NCBI GenBank assembly: GCA_022826725.1
Contig: JAJDUF010000004.1
Coordinates: forward strand, 1 to 64,000
DNA length: 64,000 nt
Origin: Chloroflexota bacterium
GTDB taxonomy: Bacteria > Chloroflexota > UBA11872 > UBA12225 > JAJDUF01
Reading direction: 5' to 3'
Position 1 is the stretch's first letter. Every line of letters begins with the position of its first letter. The translations under genes and the position numbers were made by a program. Shown piece after piece: positions 35,049 to 44,801 of this stretch. The notes below the pieces were generated by a model, which was not told where the DNA came from, did not search any database, and was given only the letters and a program-made list of their open reading frames with translations.

Positions 35049-35258
35049 TTACCCGGTCAGTTCGACGTTGACCGCACGCATGCCGCGGCCGCGGCTGTCC
35101 TCTTCCAGGTCAAAGGTCACGCCCAACCCCTCCTGCAAGCTGTCGAAGGGAGTGGAAGCCATCCCGGAGGCGTGGAAGAAGACTTCCTCGCCATCCTCCT
35201 GGCGGATGAAGCCAAACCCGCGGTCGTAAATGATGCGGACAATAGTTCCGGTGTTCAA
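35049..35258 (-). CDS. Cold-shock domain protein
   Basis: A 69-residue CspA-like nucleic-acid-binding protein with RNP1-like RGFGFIRQ and RNP2-like VFFHASG motifs. It is a little divergent after that (MASTPFDSLQEGLGVTFDLEED). The start is TTG 35258 (reading MNTGTIVRII), chosen because AGGAGG lies nine bases upstream and the fold begins there. The open frame continues to 35522, but this is the untranslated leader. Such proteins act as RNA chaperones or translation aids. Confidence 0.87.
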   Translation of the reverse strand: MNTGTIVRIIYDRGFGFIRQEDGEEVFFHASGMASTPFDSLQEGLGVTFDLEEDSRGRGMRAVNVELTG

Positions 35259-35491
35259 GTGCAATATCCTCCTGCTGGTCTCTTGTAGCCAGCTTCTGAG
35301 AGTCCGCGCACTGGGCGGCCCAATCGAGGCGCACAGCGTGGACTCGTTCTGGTGATGTCGGTCGGCGGTCAGTGCGCGTGGTTGCCCTAGAGCGGGGGTC
35401 TCGTCGTCGGGCCGGCGTGCGCGGGAGCGCGGGCAGTAAGAAGAGACTCTGCTGAGGACTGTACGGTTGCTCTGAACCAAGACCAAGCAGT

Positions 35492-35521
35492 AGTATACCA
35501 TACCTGCCCTGCTCATGACCA
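35492..35521 (-). promoter_or_regulatory. Putative csp promoter with a long leader
   Basis: Minus strand: TGGTCA (35521-35516), an 18-base spacer and TATACT (35497-35492). The predicted leader of about 225 bases before the TTG start is long, as known for cspA-type genes where the leader responds to temperature. The rest of 35259-35539 shows no gene. Confidence 0.5.
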
Positions 35522-35539
35522 TTCGTTCCCCTACGGCAC

Positions 35540-36895
35540 CTACCTCCGCGCGACCGGGGTCAGGTCCTTGGGTGCCGGCCGGTCTGTACAGGCAACGCCA
35601 TCTCTATTCCCGTCGAGCCGGTTGGGATCGGAGAGATCGGCGCGGAGCACCGCCTGTGCCTGCGCCTGCGTCGCAAAATCGTCGCAATTGTAGGCATCGC
35701 CCTGGCCCAGATAGTCCGCCGGCTCGATGGTGGGAATAGCGGTTGCCGTAGGAGCCGGCGTTGGAATAGGAACCAGTGTCGCCGTGGGGTCTGGTGTAAC
35801 GGTAGGGGCCAGCGTGGCGGTAGGAACAGGAATTGGCGGCACCGTAGGAGCCGCCAGGCGGGCTATCATCATTGTCGCCGCCGGGGCGGGAGCCGGAGGT
35901 GGTGGCTCCCACGGACCGACGAATGCTACGAGGCTCCAAGCCAACGCGGCGAGTGCCGCCGCGCCGCCGAGCGCCGCTGCCCAGCGAGGCGGATGCATCC
36001 ACCGCCACCGGCGCGGCGCGGCCGGGGCAACCGCTGCTTGCTGCCGCGGTGTCAGTGCTGCAATCGCCTCTAGGTCGCTGACGAAGGCAGCCATGCTCGC
36101 ATAGCGCGCCGCCGGGGCGGGCTGCGTAGCACAATCCACCGCTGCTCGCAGCCGGTCCGCCACGGCCGAGGGCGCCGGCAGGTCGGGTAAGGCGACGGCT
36201 GACGACGACACGGCCTCCGGTTGCGCCGGCAGGAGCACCTCCCAGGGGTGCTCTCCGAGCAGCATCTCCGCGAGCACCAGGCCCAAGGCGAAGACATCGG
36301 TCCGACCGTCAACGGGTGCGCCCTGGCGCTGCTCCGGGGCCATGTAACGGCCGGTCCCGGCGATGGTGCTGCCCGTCGCTCCGCTGACCAGGTCCTTGGC
36401 CACGCCGAAGTCGGTGAGCGCCACGCGCCGGTCCCGACCGAGAAGAATGTTGGCCGGCTTCACGTCGCGGTGGATCAGCCACTGGTGGGCATACATCAAC
36501 CCCCGGCCAATGGCCAGCGCAATGTCAACGGCCGCCTCCCAGGTCAGTGCGCCGTCGCGGGCCAGGCGCGACGCGAGCGACTCGCCCGCGACGTACTCCA
36601 GCGCGAGGGCCAGGCTCCGCGACGGCGCGTCGTAATAGAGGCCGTAGAAGCGAACAATGTGCGGCGTATCCAGCCGTTCGAGCAGCCCGGCTTCGCGTTC
36701 CCAGCGGGCAGCGATCTCCGGCCCAGCGCGGCCCGGCTCGTAGCTCGCTACCTTGAGCGCCACCACCGCGCCGCGCCGCCGGTCCCAGGCGCGATAGACG
36801 GTCGCGGTGCTGCCCCGACCGATCAGCGCGCGTAGCTCGAACTGCTCCGCAAGCACGGCGCCCGGTTGCAATGGCGGCGGAATGGAAGTGTTCAC
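35540..36895 (-). CDS. Membrane Ser/Thr protein kinase with excalibur domain
   Basis: A 451-residue eukaryotic-type kinase. The catalytic domain (about 18-280) has [36 protein letters not shown] and MAPEQ, so it should be active. A single membrane helix lies near 305-330 ([21 protein letters not shown]), then a Pro/Thr-rich spacer, and an outer C-terminal excalibur-type Ca-binding domain ([13 protein letters not shown] ... [11 protein letters not shown]). It therefore joins an outside domain to an inside kinase. The GTG start overlaps the stop of the FHA gene upstream, so the two are coupled. Confidence 0.9.
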   Translation of the reverse strand: MNTSIPPPLQPGAVLAEQFELRALIGRGSTATVYRAWDRRRGAVVALKVASYEPGRAGPEIAARWEREAGLLERLDTPHIVRFYGLYYDAPSRSLALALEYVAGESLASRLARDGALTWEAAVDIALAIGRGLMYAHQWLIHRDVKPANILLGRDRRVALTDFGVAKDLVSGATGSTIAGTGRYMAPEQRQGAPVDGRTDVFALGLVLAEMLLGEHPWEVLLPAQPEAVSSSAVALPDLPAPSAVADRLRAAVDCATQPAPAARYASMAAFVSDLEAIAALTPRQQAAVAPAAPRRWRWMHPPRWAAALGGAAALAALAWSLVAFVGPWEPPPPAPAPAATMMIARLAAPTVPPIPVPTATLAPTVTPDPTATLVPIPTPAPTATAIPTIEPADYLGQGDAYNCDDFATQAQAQAVLRADLSDPNRLDGNRDGVACTDRPAPKDLTPVARR

Positions 36896-37656
36896 GCGCC
36901 GTCAGTCTTGCGACGCTCACCCGGCGGCGCGGCGGTGGGCCAGGACCGCAGCTCGAACCGGAAGCTGGCCGTGTCACCCAAGCGAATGAGGTCGCCGGCG
37001 AGCAAGCGCGTGGGCTTGAGCAGCAGCGCACCGTTGAGCCAGGTGCCGGTGCGGCTGCCGAGATCGCGCAGGACCCAGGTGTAGTCCGGCCGCCGGTCAA
37101 TGGCGGCGTGCCGGCGCCCCACCGCCAGTTCGGCAATGGATACTTCCACGTCGCGCCCCCGGCCGAGCACGGTTGTCGGCGCCGCCAGCACGTAGCTCGC
37201 CTCCACCACCCCCTGTTCGAGGGCTAACAAGACCCCGATAGTCGGCTGTGTGCGGCGCGACCCGCTCACCGTGGTCAACTGGGACAGGTCCAGCCGGCCG
37301 TGGGCAGTGCCCGTATCGGCTTGCGCGAGTTGGAGGATCGCTTCGGCGTCGGCCGGTCCCGCAAAGGCGTCCAGGTCGGCGAGTGCCGCGACGACAGCCC
37401 GAATGTGGGCCGGGCGGGGCCGGTGCTGGCCGGACTCCCAGCGGGCCACCGTCGAGCCGTCCAACTCCAGGCCGGAGCGATAGGCGACGTAGGCCACGAG
37501 ATCGTCGCGGGCGATACCCCGCCGTCCCACCGACCGCCGGCGCGGTGCCGCCCACTCGGCCTGATCGGGAATCCGCGCGCGGGCACGGGCTGTCCGCAAC
37601 CGCTCGCCCAGTGCGACGAGCATCGAGTTGGCACTGCCTCTCGTACCGTGCGCCAT
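36892..37656 (-). CDS. HTH- and FHA-domain protein
   Basis: A 254-residue protein with an N-terminal helix-turn-helix-like region (about 15-90, including [26 protein letters not shown], Xre-like) and a C-terminal FHA domain (about 150-245, [36 protein letters not shown]). FHA domains bind phosphothreonine, so it is a likely partner or substrate of the kinase encoded next to it. The frame continues far upstream, but ATG 37656 is chosen as the first Met near the conserved part; the ribosome-binding site is not convincing. Confidence 0.8.
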   Translation of the reverse strand: MAHGTRGSANSMLVALGERLRTARARARIPDQAEWAAPRRRSVGRRGIARDDLVAYVAYRSGLELDGSTVARWESGQHRPRPAHIRAVVAALADLDAFAGPADAEAILQLAQADTGTAHGRLDLSQLTTVSGSRRTQPTIGVLLALEQGVVEASYVLAAPTTVLGRGRDVEVSIAELAVGRRHAAIDRRPDYTWVLRDLGSRTGTWLNGALLLKPTRLLAGDLIRLGDTASFRFELRSWPTAAPPGERRKTDGA

Positions 37657-37927
37657 GCCTATCACACGCTCCGTGGCCACCGCCCCTAGTATGGAGCCTT
37701 CATCTTGAGTTCGCAAGATTTGCCCGCTCTGAGCCGCCCACCCCGCCACTTCTATCTGGGAGCCGGTCGAGCAACGCCAAAGTCGGCTACGACTGGGTGC
37801 TCTTTTTTGCGTATGGATACTGAAGCTGAGGCCGGCGTCGCGGCACAAGTAACGAAAGCCGGATACCCCCGGAGGCGGTGCGTCTCCGCAAGCGCGACGC
37901 TCTGTGCCGAGAAGGGAGGATCGCGCC

Positions 37928-38164
37928 ATGCGCGTGATGACAATGTCGGAAGCCGGAGCCAATGGATACATGCCCCTGACCAAGACACAGTTGGCGGTAC
38001 TGGCGGAGCGAGCCGCCGGATGGTCTACCGGCGATGTAGCTGTGCGGCTGGAAATCCCCCGCTCTCAGGTCGAGGAACTGCTGGACGAGGTGCGGGGTAT
38101 CCTCGGCGCTACCCACACACCGCATGCCGTTGCCGAAGCCTTCCGTGCCGGTTATCTGGCCTGA
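37928..38164 (+). CDS. Small LuxR/GerE-type HTH protein
   Basis: A 78-residue protein that is almost entirely one GerE-type DNA-binding domain: LTKTQLAVLAERAAGWSTGD, VAVRLEIPRSQVEELLDEV, then the usual final helix HAVAEAFRAGYLA. A GGGAGG site precedes ATG 37928. It ends in TGA, and the next gene is in the same frame 54 bases on. Standing beside a Mom-like modifier and a PvuII-like endonuclease, it could control them, as small regulators do in some restriction systems. Known C proteins are Xre-type, so this would be a different kind. Confidence 0.75.
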   Translation: MRVMTMSEAGANGYMPLTKTQLAVLAERAAGWSTGDVAVRLEIPRSQVEELLDEVRGILGATHTPHAVAEAFRAGYLA

Positions 38165-38218
38165 CCCACCGTCCGGGACAGGCATCGAACGCGGCAACGG
38201 CGCCGCCAATGGATCAAC

Positions 38219-38719
38219 TTGGATGACCGGCGGATTGGAGTGCTACTGTTCTCCTATCCTCGGTTATCGGTCCGGTTTCATGGGCATGGGCCTATGAACC
38301 TCCTGGAGCTTGCCCGCATGTGGGTTGATCCGGCAGTGCAAGGGCAAACTATCCGCGACCACAGCGGCAAGGAGCACACCTTTGCCGTTGCCAGCTGTGC
38401 CGTAGGCAAGGCACTCCGACGGCTGCGGGAGGACTGGCACGCCAAGTACCCCCATCTGCCTGATGTCCATGCCGTCGTAAGTTGGGCTGACATGGTCCAC
38501 CACGAGGGCACGATCTACCGCGCCTCCAATTTTCGCCTGGTAGGGACGAGCGGTGGGGCTTCACATGGCAGCGCCCATCGCCCCAATGGAGGGCACGACC
38601 AACTCAATCCCGACTACCTCCACCTCAAGCAGACCTTCCTCTACGAGTACCCCCGGTTGCTGTCCGACCGAGAGAAGGCTCGTGCCCGCAAGCATGTCCA
38701 ATTGCCGCTCCCGCGCTAG
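38219..38719 (+). CDS. Mom-like DNA adenine modification protein (possibly N-terminally short)
   Basis: A 166-residue protein resembling the phage Mu Mom family (GNAT fold; adds a methylcarbamoyl group to adenine in DNA). The resemblance is in RRIGVLLFSYP, LLELARMWV, FAVASCAVGKALRRL and, most clearly, VVSWADMVHHEGTIYRASNF at 87-105, matching the SYADxxxGHxGxIYQAxNF pattern I recall for Mom. The first 30-40 residues of typical Mom proteins, with an HYL-type motif, are missing. The start is TTG 38219 with a poor ribosome-binding site, and the frame is open back to the TGA of the HTH gene. It overlaps the convergent endonuclease gene by four bases. Confidence 0.6.
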   Translation: MDDRRIGVLLFSYPRLSVRFHGHGPMNLLELARMWVDPAVQGQTIRDHSGKEHTFAVASCAVGKALRRLREDWHAKYPHLPDVHAVVSWADMVHHEGTIYRASNFRLVGTSGGASHGSAHRPNGGHDQLNPDYLHLKQTFLYEYPRLLSDREKARARKHVQLPLPR

Positions 38720-39285
38720 CCCTGGCGGGGAATTGGGTGCCGCGCAACGAGGTTGGCTACTTGGTTGGGGAGATCGTTCGAGAGATTGAGTTGCACGCCG
38801 TGGGAGCGCACATAGCGCCAGGGTATCTTGGGATTGTTGAGTGTCATCCCTCGGTTGAGCAGGTAAGCCAGCCGATCCAGATTACCTGTGAACTCGGCAC
38901 CACGTAGAATTCCCAGTGCATCTCGGATCAATGCTTGGTCTCGCTCAAAGTAACGCCGCTCGATATCTCTGAACCAGTCCTCTAGCAGCTGTGGAGCGAG
39001 GAAATATACCTCGTCAATCACAAGACCGGTGCGAAGGTTGCGCCCTCTCGCGACTACGCAGTACAGCGTGCGGTACTGCGCGAGTGTGTGGGGGCCAACA
39101 TCGCGGGCGGTGGTAACGCCACCGCGAGTGCTTGTCTTCAGCTCGAAATGGTTGCCCTGTGCATCTACAGCATCAGCACCGGCTCTCCCTTGCAATGGCG
39201 TGAGTCCCAAAATCTCGACCAGCCGGCGCTCACGCACATTGTTCTGAACCTCGACCTCTTCCTCAGGGCGTGTTTCTTCACTCAC
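38716..39285 (-). CDS. PvuII-like type II restriction endonuclease
   Basis: A 189-residue PD-(D/E)xK nuclease closely patterned on PvuII: GLTPLQGRAGADAVD with FELKT places Asp38, Glu48 and Lys50 at the spacing of PvuII Asp58, Glu68 and Lys70, and LNNPKIPWRYVRSHG matches the PvuII C-terminal NNPKIPVKYVMEHG. The middle (HTLAQYRTLYCVVA, YFLAPQLLEDWFRDIERR) also aligns. The PvuII recognition histidines are not kept, and about 35 extra residues precede NNPKIP, so the target may differ. The start is GTG 39285; the long upstream frame is antisense to obg. No methyltransferase is adjacent. Confidence 0.8.
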   Translation of the reverse strand: MSEETRPEEEVEVQNNVRERRLVEILGLTPLQGRAGADAVDAQGNHFELKTSTRGGVTTARDVGPHTLAQYRTLYCVVARGRNLRTGLVIDEVYFLAPQLLEDWFRDIERRYFERDQALIRDALGILRGAEFTGNLDRLAYLLNRGMTLNNPKIPWRYVRSHGVQLNLSNDLPNQVANLVARHPIPRQG

Positions 39286-39339
39286 CAGTTCTCGTACCCC
39301 CGATTCAGCAGCGATGATGGGATGCTTGGCTTTCGGTAG

Positions 39340-40689
<1,350 letters not shown>

Positions 40690-40789
40690 GCGATGTGCCC
40701 CGCTGAGTCTCCACCACCCTAGCCCCATCGGGCACCTTGGAGTGGGGTACCACCGCCGCGAATTGAGGAACGGAGTCGCAACGTAAGCC

Positions 40790-41227
40790 ATGTTGTCCTC
40801 CCCGGATCATACCAATGTGGCCCCCCCAAGCGACCGGGCCTTCGGCCTGACTGTCGGCGGCGTCCTCGCCGTGCTGGGCTGTTTGAGGGTCGCCCATTCG
40901 CTCTGGGACGGCGTATCGCCGGCTGTTGACCCGTTTTCCGCAATATTCTGGGTGGTTGGAGGTGGGCTGATTGCGTTGGCTCTGGCCCGGCCGGCTTGGC
41001 TCGCATTGCCTAACCTGCTGTGGTTTAGGCTGGGGTTGCTCCTCGCCCTGGTTGTGAATCCGATCATCCTGTTCCTGCTCTATGTGACCTGTATCGTGCC
41101 CACCGGCGTGGTGATGCGGCGGTTCGGCTACGATCCGTTGCGGCTGAAACGCGACGCGGACGCGGCCACCTACTGGGTAGCTCACAAGCCATCGCCACTT
41201 GAGCAACCCATGCGACACCAGTTCTGA
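40790..41227 (+). CDS. SxtJ-family membrane protein
   Basis: A 145-residue protein with three to four hydrophobic helices and the SxtJ-type C-terminal signature: LLWFRLGLLLALVVNPIIL, PTGVVMRRFGYDPLRLKRD and ATYWVAHK. SxtJ proteins accompany carbamoyltransferases in many bacterial clusters; their biochemical role is not known. It is followed closely by the DUF5989 gene and the carbamoyltransferase, so this is the standard cluster arrangement. Confidence 0.8.
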   Translation: MLSSPDHTNVAPPSDRAFGLTVGGVLAVLGCLRVAHSLWDGVSPAVDPFSAIFWVVGGGLIALALARPAWLALPNLLWFRLGLLLALVVNPIILFLLYVTCIVPTGVVMRRFGYDPLRLKRDADAATYWVAHKPSPLEQPMRHQF

Positions 41228-41244
41228 ACCTACCAGGAGCAGGC

Positions 41245-41394
41245 ATGGATTTTTTCAAGGAATTCTGGCTCTTTCTCAGAGTCCGCAAGAAATACTGGTT
41301 GTTGCCGATCCTAATCATAGTGCTCCTGTTTGGCGGCCTCATCCTGCTGACCGAGAGCACCGCCATCGCCCCGTTCATCTATACGCTTTTCTAG
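41245..41394 (+). CDS. DUF5989 small membrane protein (49 aa)
   Basis: A 49-residue protein, MDFFKEFWLFLRVRKKYWLL at the N-terminus, with one membrane helix (LPILIIVLLFGGLILL) and a short tail IAPFIYTLF. This is the pattern of DUF5989 proteins, nearly always encoded beside SxtJ and carbamoyltransferase genes. CAGGAG lies upstream of ATG 41245. The function is unknown; it may anchor or regulate a membrane complex. Confidence 0.8.
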   Translation: MDFFKEFWLFLRVRKKYWLLPILIIVLLFGGLILLTESTAIAPFIYTLF

Positions 41395-41408
41395 GCGGCA
41401 TCGGTTAT

Positions 41409-43247
41409 ATGACCATGCTGATTCTCGGGCTCTCCGCCTACTACCATGACAGCGCCGCCGCTTTGCTGCGCGACGGTGAGATCGTCGCCGCGGCGCAGGA
41501 AGAGCGCTTCTCGCGCCGCAAGCACGATGCGCGGTTTCCCGTTCACGCGATGCAGTATTGCCTGGATGAGGCCGGCGCCGCGCTTGATGACCTCACCAGC
41601 ATCGTCTTCTACGAGAAACCGTTTCTGAAGTTCGAGCGTCTACTAGAGACCTACCTCGGTACCGCGCCGCGCGGCTTCCGTTCCTTCCGCATCGCCATGC
41701 CACTCTGGATCAAGCAGAAGCTGTTTCAGAAGCGGATGCTACGCAAGGAGCTCGAGCGACGCGGCGCGCGGGAGGTTGGTCCCAGGCTGCTGTTCGCTGA
41801 GCACCACCAGAGCCATGCGGCGAGCGCGTTCTTTCCGTCGCCGTTCGCGCAGGCGGTCGTCGTCACCATGGACGGTGTCGGCGAGTGGGCGACGACCAGC
41901 GTGAGCATCGGCGATGGGCACCACTTGGAAATGCAGAAGGAGATTCACTTCCCCCACTCCCTCGGCCTGCTCTATTCCGCCTTTACGTACTACACCGGCT
42001 TCAAGGTCAACTCCGGCGAGTACAAAGTGATGGGCCTCGCACCTTACGGGGAGCCGAAGTACGCGCAACGTATCTTCGATAACCTGGTTGATGTGAAGGC
42101 TGATGGTAGCTTCCGGCTTGACCAGAGTTACTTCGACTACGCCACTGGTCTTGCCATGACCAACGGGCGTTTCGCGGACCTGTTCGGCGGGCCGCCGCGG
42201 GACCCCGAAAGCCTGCTGACCCAGCGGGACATGGACCTCGCTGCCTCCGTACAGCTGGTCATCGAAGAGATCGTCGGCCGGCTGACGACAACTGCGGCCA
42301 GAGAGGCGGGGCTGCGTCAACTCTGTCTCGCGGGCGGCGTGGCGCTCAACTGCGTCGCCAACGGCAACCTCCTGAGGTCGGGCGCGTTCGACGACATCTG
42401 GATCCAGCCGGCCGCGGGCGATGCCGGCGGGGCGCTCGGCGCCGCGCTGGCTGCCTGGCACGGACACCATGGGGCTGACCGGGAGTTGGAGAATAGGCGG
42501 GACGCGATGCGCGGCGCCCTTCTCGGTCCCGAATTCGATGACGACACCATTGCGGCGCGCCTCAAGCGCGCTGGCGCCGTCTTCCGCCGGTTGGCTGACG
42601 AGGCGGCGATTGCAGCGACCGCCGCTGCGCTGGCCGACGGTCAGGCGGTCGGCTGGTTCCAGGGGCGCATGGAGTTTGGGCCGCGGGCGCTCGGTGCGCG
42701 CTCCATCCTCGCCGACCCGCGTTCCCCCGGGATGCAGAAGACGCTCAATCTCAAGGTCAAGTACCGCGAGAGCTTCCGGCCATTCGCGCCTTCAGTACTA
42801 CGCGAGGACGCCACGGACTGGTTCGAGCTCGATACCGACAGCCCCTACATGCTACTGATCGCCGATGTCGCGGCAGACAAGCGCATCGCAATGACCGGTG
42901 AGCAGCAGGAGTTGTTCGGCATCAACAAGCTCAACGTGCCGCGCTCAACCATTCCGGCCGTCACGCATGTAGACTATTCAGCGCGCATCCAGACCGTTCA
43001 CGCGGACACCAACCCGCGCTACCATGCGCTGCTCTCTGCCTTCAAGTCGCTCACTGGCTGTCCCGTGCTTGTCAACACCAGCTTCAACGTGCGCGGTGAG
43101 CCAATCGTCTGCACGCCGGAAGAGGCGTTCCGCTGTTTCATGGGCACCGAGCTTGACCTATTGGTTGCGGGCAACGTCATCGTCCGCAAGGCGGATCAAG
43201 ACCCGGCGCTGTCGTATGATTACAAAGGCGCTTTCGAGCCGGATTAG
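41409..43247 (+). CDS. NodU/CmcH-type carbamoyltransferase
   Basis: Transfers a carbamoyl group from carbamoyl phosphate to a hydroxyl group of a sugar or natural product, 612 residues. The N-terminal Kae1-like domain begins LILGLSAYYHDSAAALLRDG and has AAAQEERFSRRKHD, EHHQSHAASAFFPSPF and GEYKVMGLAPYG. The C-terminal domain has GRMEFGPRALGARSILADPR, FRPFAPSVL and LVNTSFNVRGEPIVCTPEEA. Both are intact. It stands between the SxtJ/DUF5989 genes and the SGNH hydrolase genes, which suggests modification of a surface or exported glycan. Confidence 0.93.
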   Translation: MTMLILGLSAYYHDSAAALLRDGEIVAAAQEERFSRRKHDARFPVHAMQYCLDEAGAALDDLTSIVFYEKPFLKFERLLETYLGTAPRGFRSFRIAMPLWIKQKLFQKRMLRKELERRGAREVGPRLLFAEHHQSHAASAFFPSPFAQAVVVTMDGVGEWATTSVSIGDGHHLEMQKEIHFPHSLGLLYSAFTYYTGFKVNSGEYKVMGLAPYGEPKYAQRIFDNLVDVKADGSFRLDQSYFDYATGLAMTNGRFADLFGGPPRDPESLLTQRDMDLAASVQLVIEEIVGRLTTTAAREAGLRQLCLAGGVALNCVANGNLLRSGAFDDIWIQPAAGDAGGALGAALAAWHGHHGADRELENRRDAMRGALLGPEFDDDTIAARLKRAGAVFRRLADEAAIAATAAALADGQAVGWFQGRMEFGPRALGARSILADPRSPGMQKTLNLKVKYRESFRPFAPSVLREDATDWFELDTDSPYMLLIADVAADKRIAMTGEQQELFGINKLNVPRSTIPAVTHVDYSARIQTVHADTNPRYHALLSAFKSLTGCPVLVNTSFNVRGEPIVCTPEEAFRCFMGTELDLLVAGNVIVRKADQDPALSYDYKGAFEPD

Positions 43248-43266
43248 CGCAACAGGGACCGTTGAA

Positions 43267-44715
43267 GTGTCGCAAGTAGTCTTAATTATCATCGCTGTCT
43301 GGTTGAGTCTCCTGATCTTAGGGCCGCTCGTCGGTTTTACCGATGCCTTGTTGCGCGCGATGGCAGTGGCCGGGCTGGTTGGCTGGGTCGCTGCCCTGAT
43401 CGTCCCGCGCCGGTTGCGCCGATACCAACCTGCCCGAATGATGGAGAGAGGAACAATAACTAATCTTTCACTATTGCTTGTATCTTGCCTAATTGGTGCT
43501 CTTTTATGCGAGTTGACCCTGCGAAATTTCTATCCGAAGTATCAAGGTGTTGCTGACCCTCACTACTACCACAGAGACCCCATACTAATCTGGTCCCGAA
43601 AGGAAAACAATCGTGGTGTTTTCAGACATCCTGATACTGGAAGCTATCACCCATATCATCACAATAACCTTAGCATGAGACAACACAGAAACTTCAGTGG
43701 CACAGAGTTGGAATCTGCAGTTAACATTGGTTTTTTTGGGGACTCTATGGTAGAGAATCCCTGGCTGGCGGCCCAATACATACTAACTGAACCATTAGAC
43801 TATCTCTTCAATTTGGGTGATGAGCGTTTCAATACCCTTAACTTTGGTGTGATGGGTTATGGTACAGGGCAATCCTTGCTTCGGTATGAGAATTTCCGAT
43901 ATGCTGAGAATCTCGACTATGTCTTCTATATATTTACTAGAAATGACTTGGAAAACATCTACAACACGGGCCTATTTTATCTAGGCGAATCAGGGAAACT
44001 GGCCAGGAAGGAAGCGCTAGGGTCTCCATGGTGGATGCAATTCGTTTCTAGGCTGCATATTTCGTATCTGCTCCTGGATATTAGTGCGCGACTCCCAATG
44101 GCAGGTCAGGGGATCCTACCGAATGTGCGGACACACATTGATAGAGATGAATATGGTGACATACAATACAAGCCGATAACGTATCAAATTGGACGCGACC
44201 TCGGAAGGGGAGATCTGGATAGCGAACTCGTGGCCAACGTACTTACCCTATTTCAGCAATTGATTCACCACTGGAAGGATTTGGTGGAGGCAAACGGAGG
44301 TAAGTTCTATATCGTGTTATTGCCGCGATCGAATGAGGCGCAGCTAGCGTCTGTTCTGGGTGAGGAATTCGAAGTGGTCAACCTTTTCGAATGCTTCAAC
44401 TCCCATTCAAAGACTTCCACACAGTTAGAATGGGATTCCTCGTCCCCCTATAGATTTGAGCGCGATCCGCACTGGAACGAGAGGGGCAATCAGTTGGCCG
44501 TAGTCTGTCTGTATCGGTTCCTTGTAGAGGAAATTGGGTTTCCAGTGCTGCCTGATGCAGCGCTGCGGGAAGCGTTCTTCACGTATTATTCGTCGTTCGA
44601 AGGCTGGATGCCCGAAGAAGAATGGATCAAGGAGGTACCCGTGCCGGCCCATGTACGGGAAGGCATTCGGGACAAGTATCTTGCGCTGGAAAAACACGAG
44701 GGCGGAGCGCGGTGA
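43267..44715 (+). CDS. Membrane SGNH hydrolase-like protein, paralog 1
   Basis: A 482-residue protein from GTG 43267 (AGGGA eight bases upstream). Two or three N-terminal hydrophobic helices are present: the first about 60 residues resemble the GlsB/YeaQ-like protein nearby, then TITNLSLLLVSCLIGALLC. The outer part has SGNH-type blocks: GFFGDSMVEN (Ser), NFGVMGYGTGQ (Gly), FTRNDLENI (Asn) and RDPHWNERGNQLA (Asp-His). AlgJ/AlgX-like acyl transfer on a polysaccharide is possible. Base composition from about 43.45 kb is clearly AT-richer than the carbamoyltransferase, suggesting transfer. Confidence 0.78.
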   Translation: MSQVVLIIIAVWLSLLILGPLVGFTDALLRAMAVAGLVGWVAALIVPRRLRRYQPARMMERGTITNLSLLLVSCLIGALLCELTLRNFYPKYQGVADPHYYHRDPILIWSRKENNRGVFRHPDTGSYHPYHHNNLSMRQHRNFSGTELESAVNIGFFGDSMVENPWLAAQYILTEPLDYLFNLGDERFNTLNFGVMGYGTGQSLLRYENFRYAENLDYVFYIFTRNDLENIYNTGLFYLGESGKLARKEALGSPWWMQFVSRLHISYLLLDISARLPMAGQGILPNVRTHIDRDEYGDIQYKPITYQIGRDLGRGDLDSELVANVLTLFQQLIHHWKDLVEANGGKFYIVLLPRSNEAQLASVLGEEFEVVNLFECFNSHSKTSTQLEWDSSSPYRFERDPHWNERGNQLAVVCLYRFLVEEIGFPVLPDAALREAFFTYYSSFEGWMPEEEWIKEVPVPAHVREGIRDKYLALEKHEGGAR

Positions 44716-44801
44716 AGGCATAGCGGGCCCCGAGTGCAGAGTTGGCGATGATTGTGAACAGCCGCGCGACGAACGCCTGCTGAGTGAGTGAGGAGTTCAC
44801 G

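Noticed and set aside
38162-38164. TGA between the HTH and Mom-like genes as a second selenocysteine codon
   Set aside because: The HTH domain is complete at this point, no conserved Cys is expected there, and I see no suitable hairpin after it. Treated as a normal or acquired stop.
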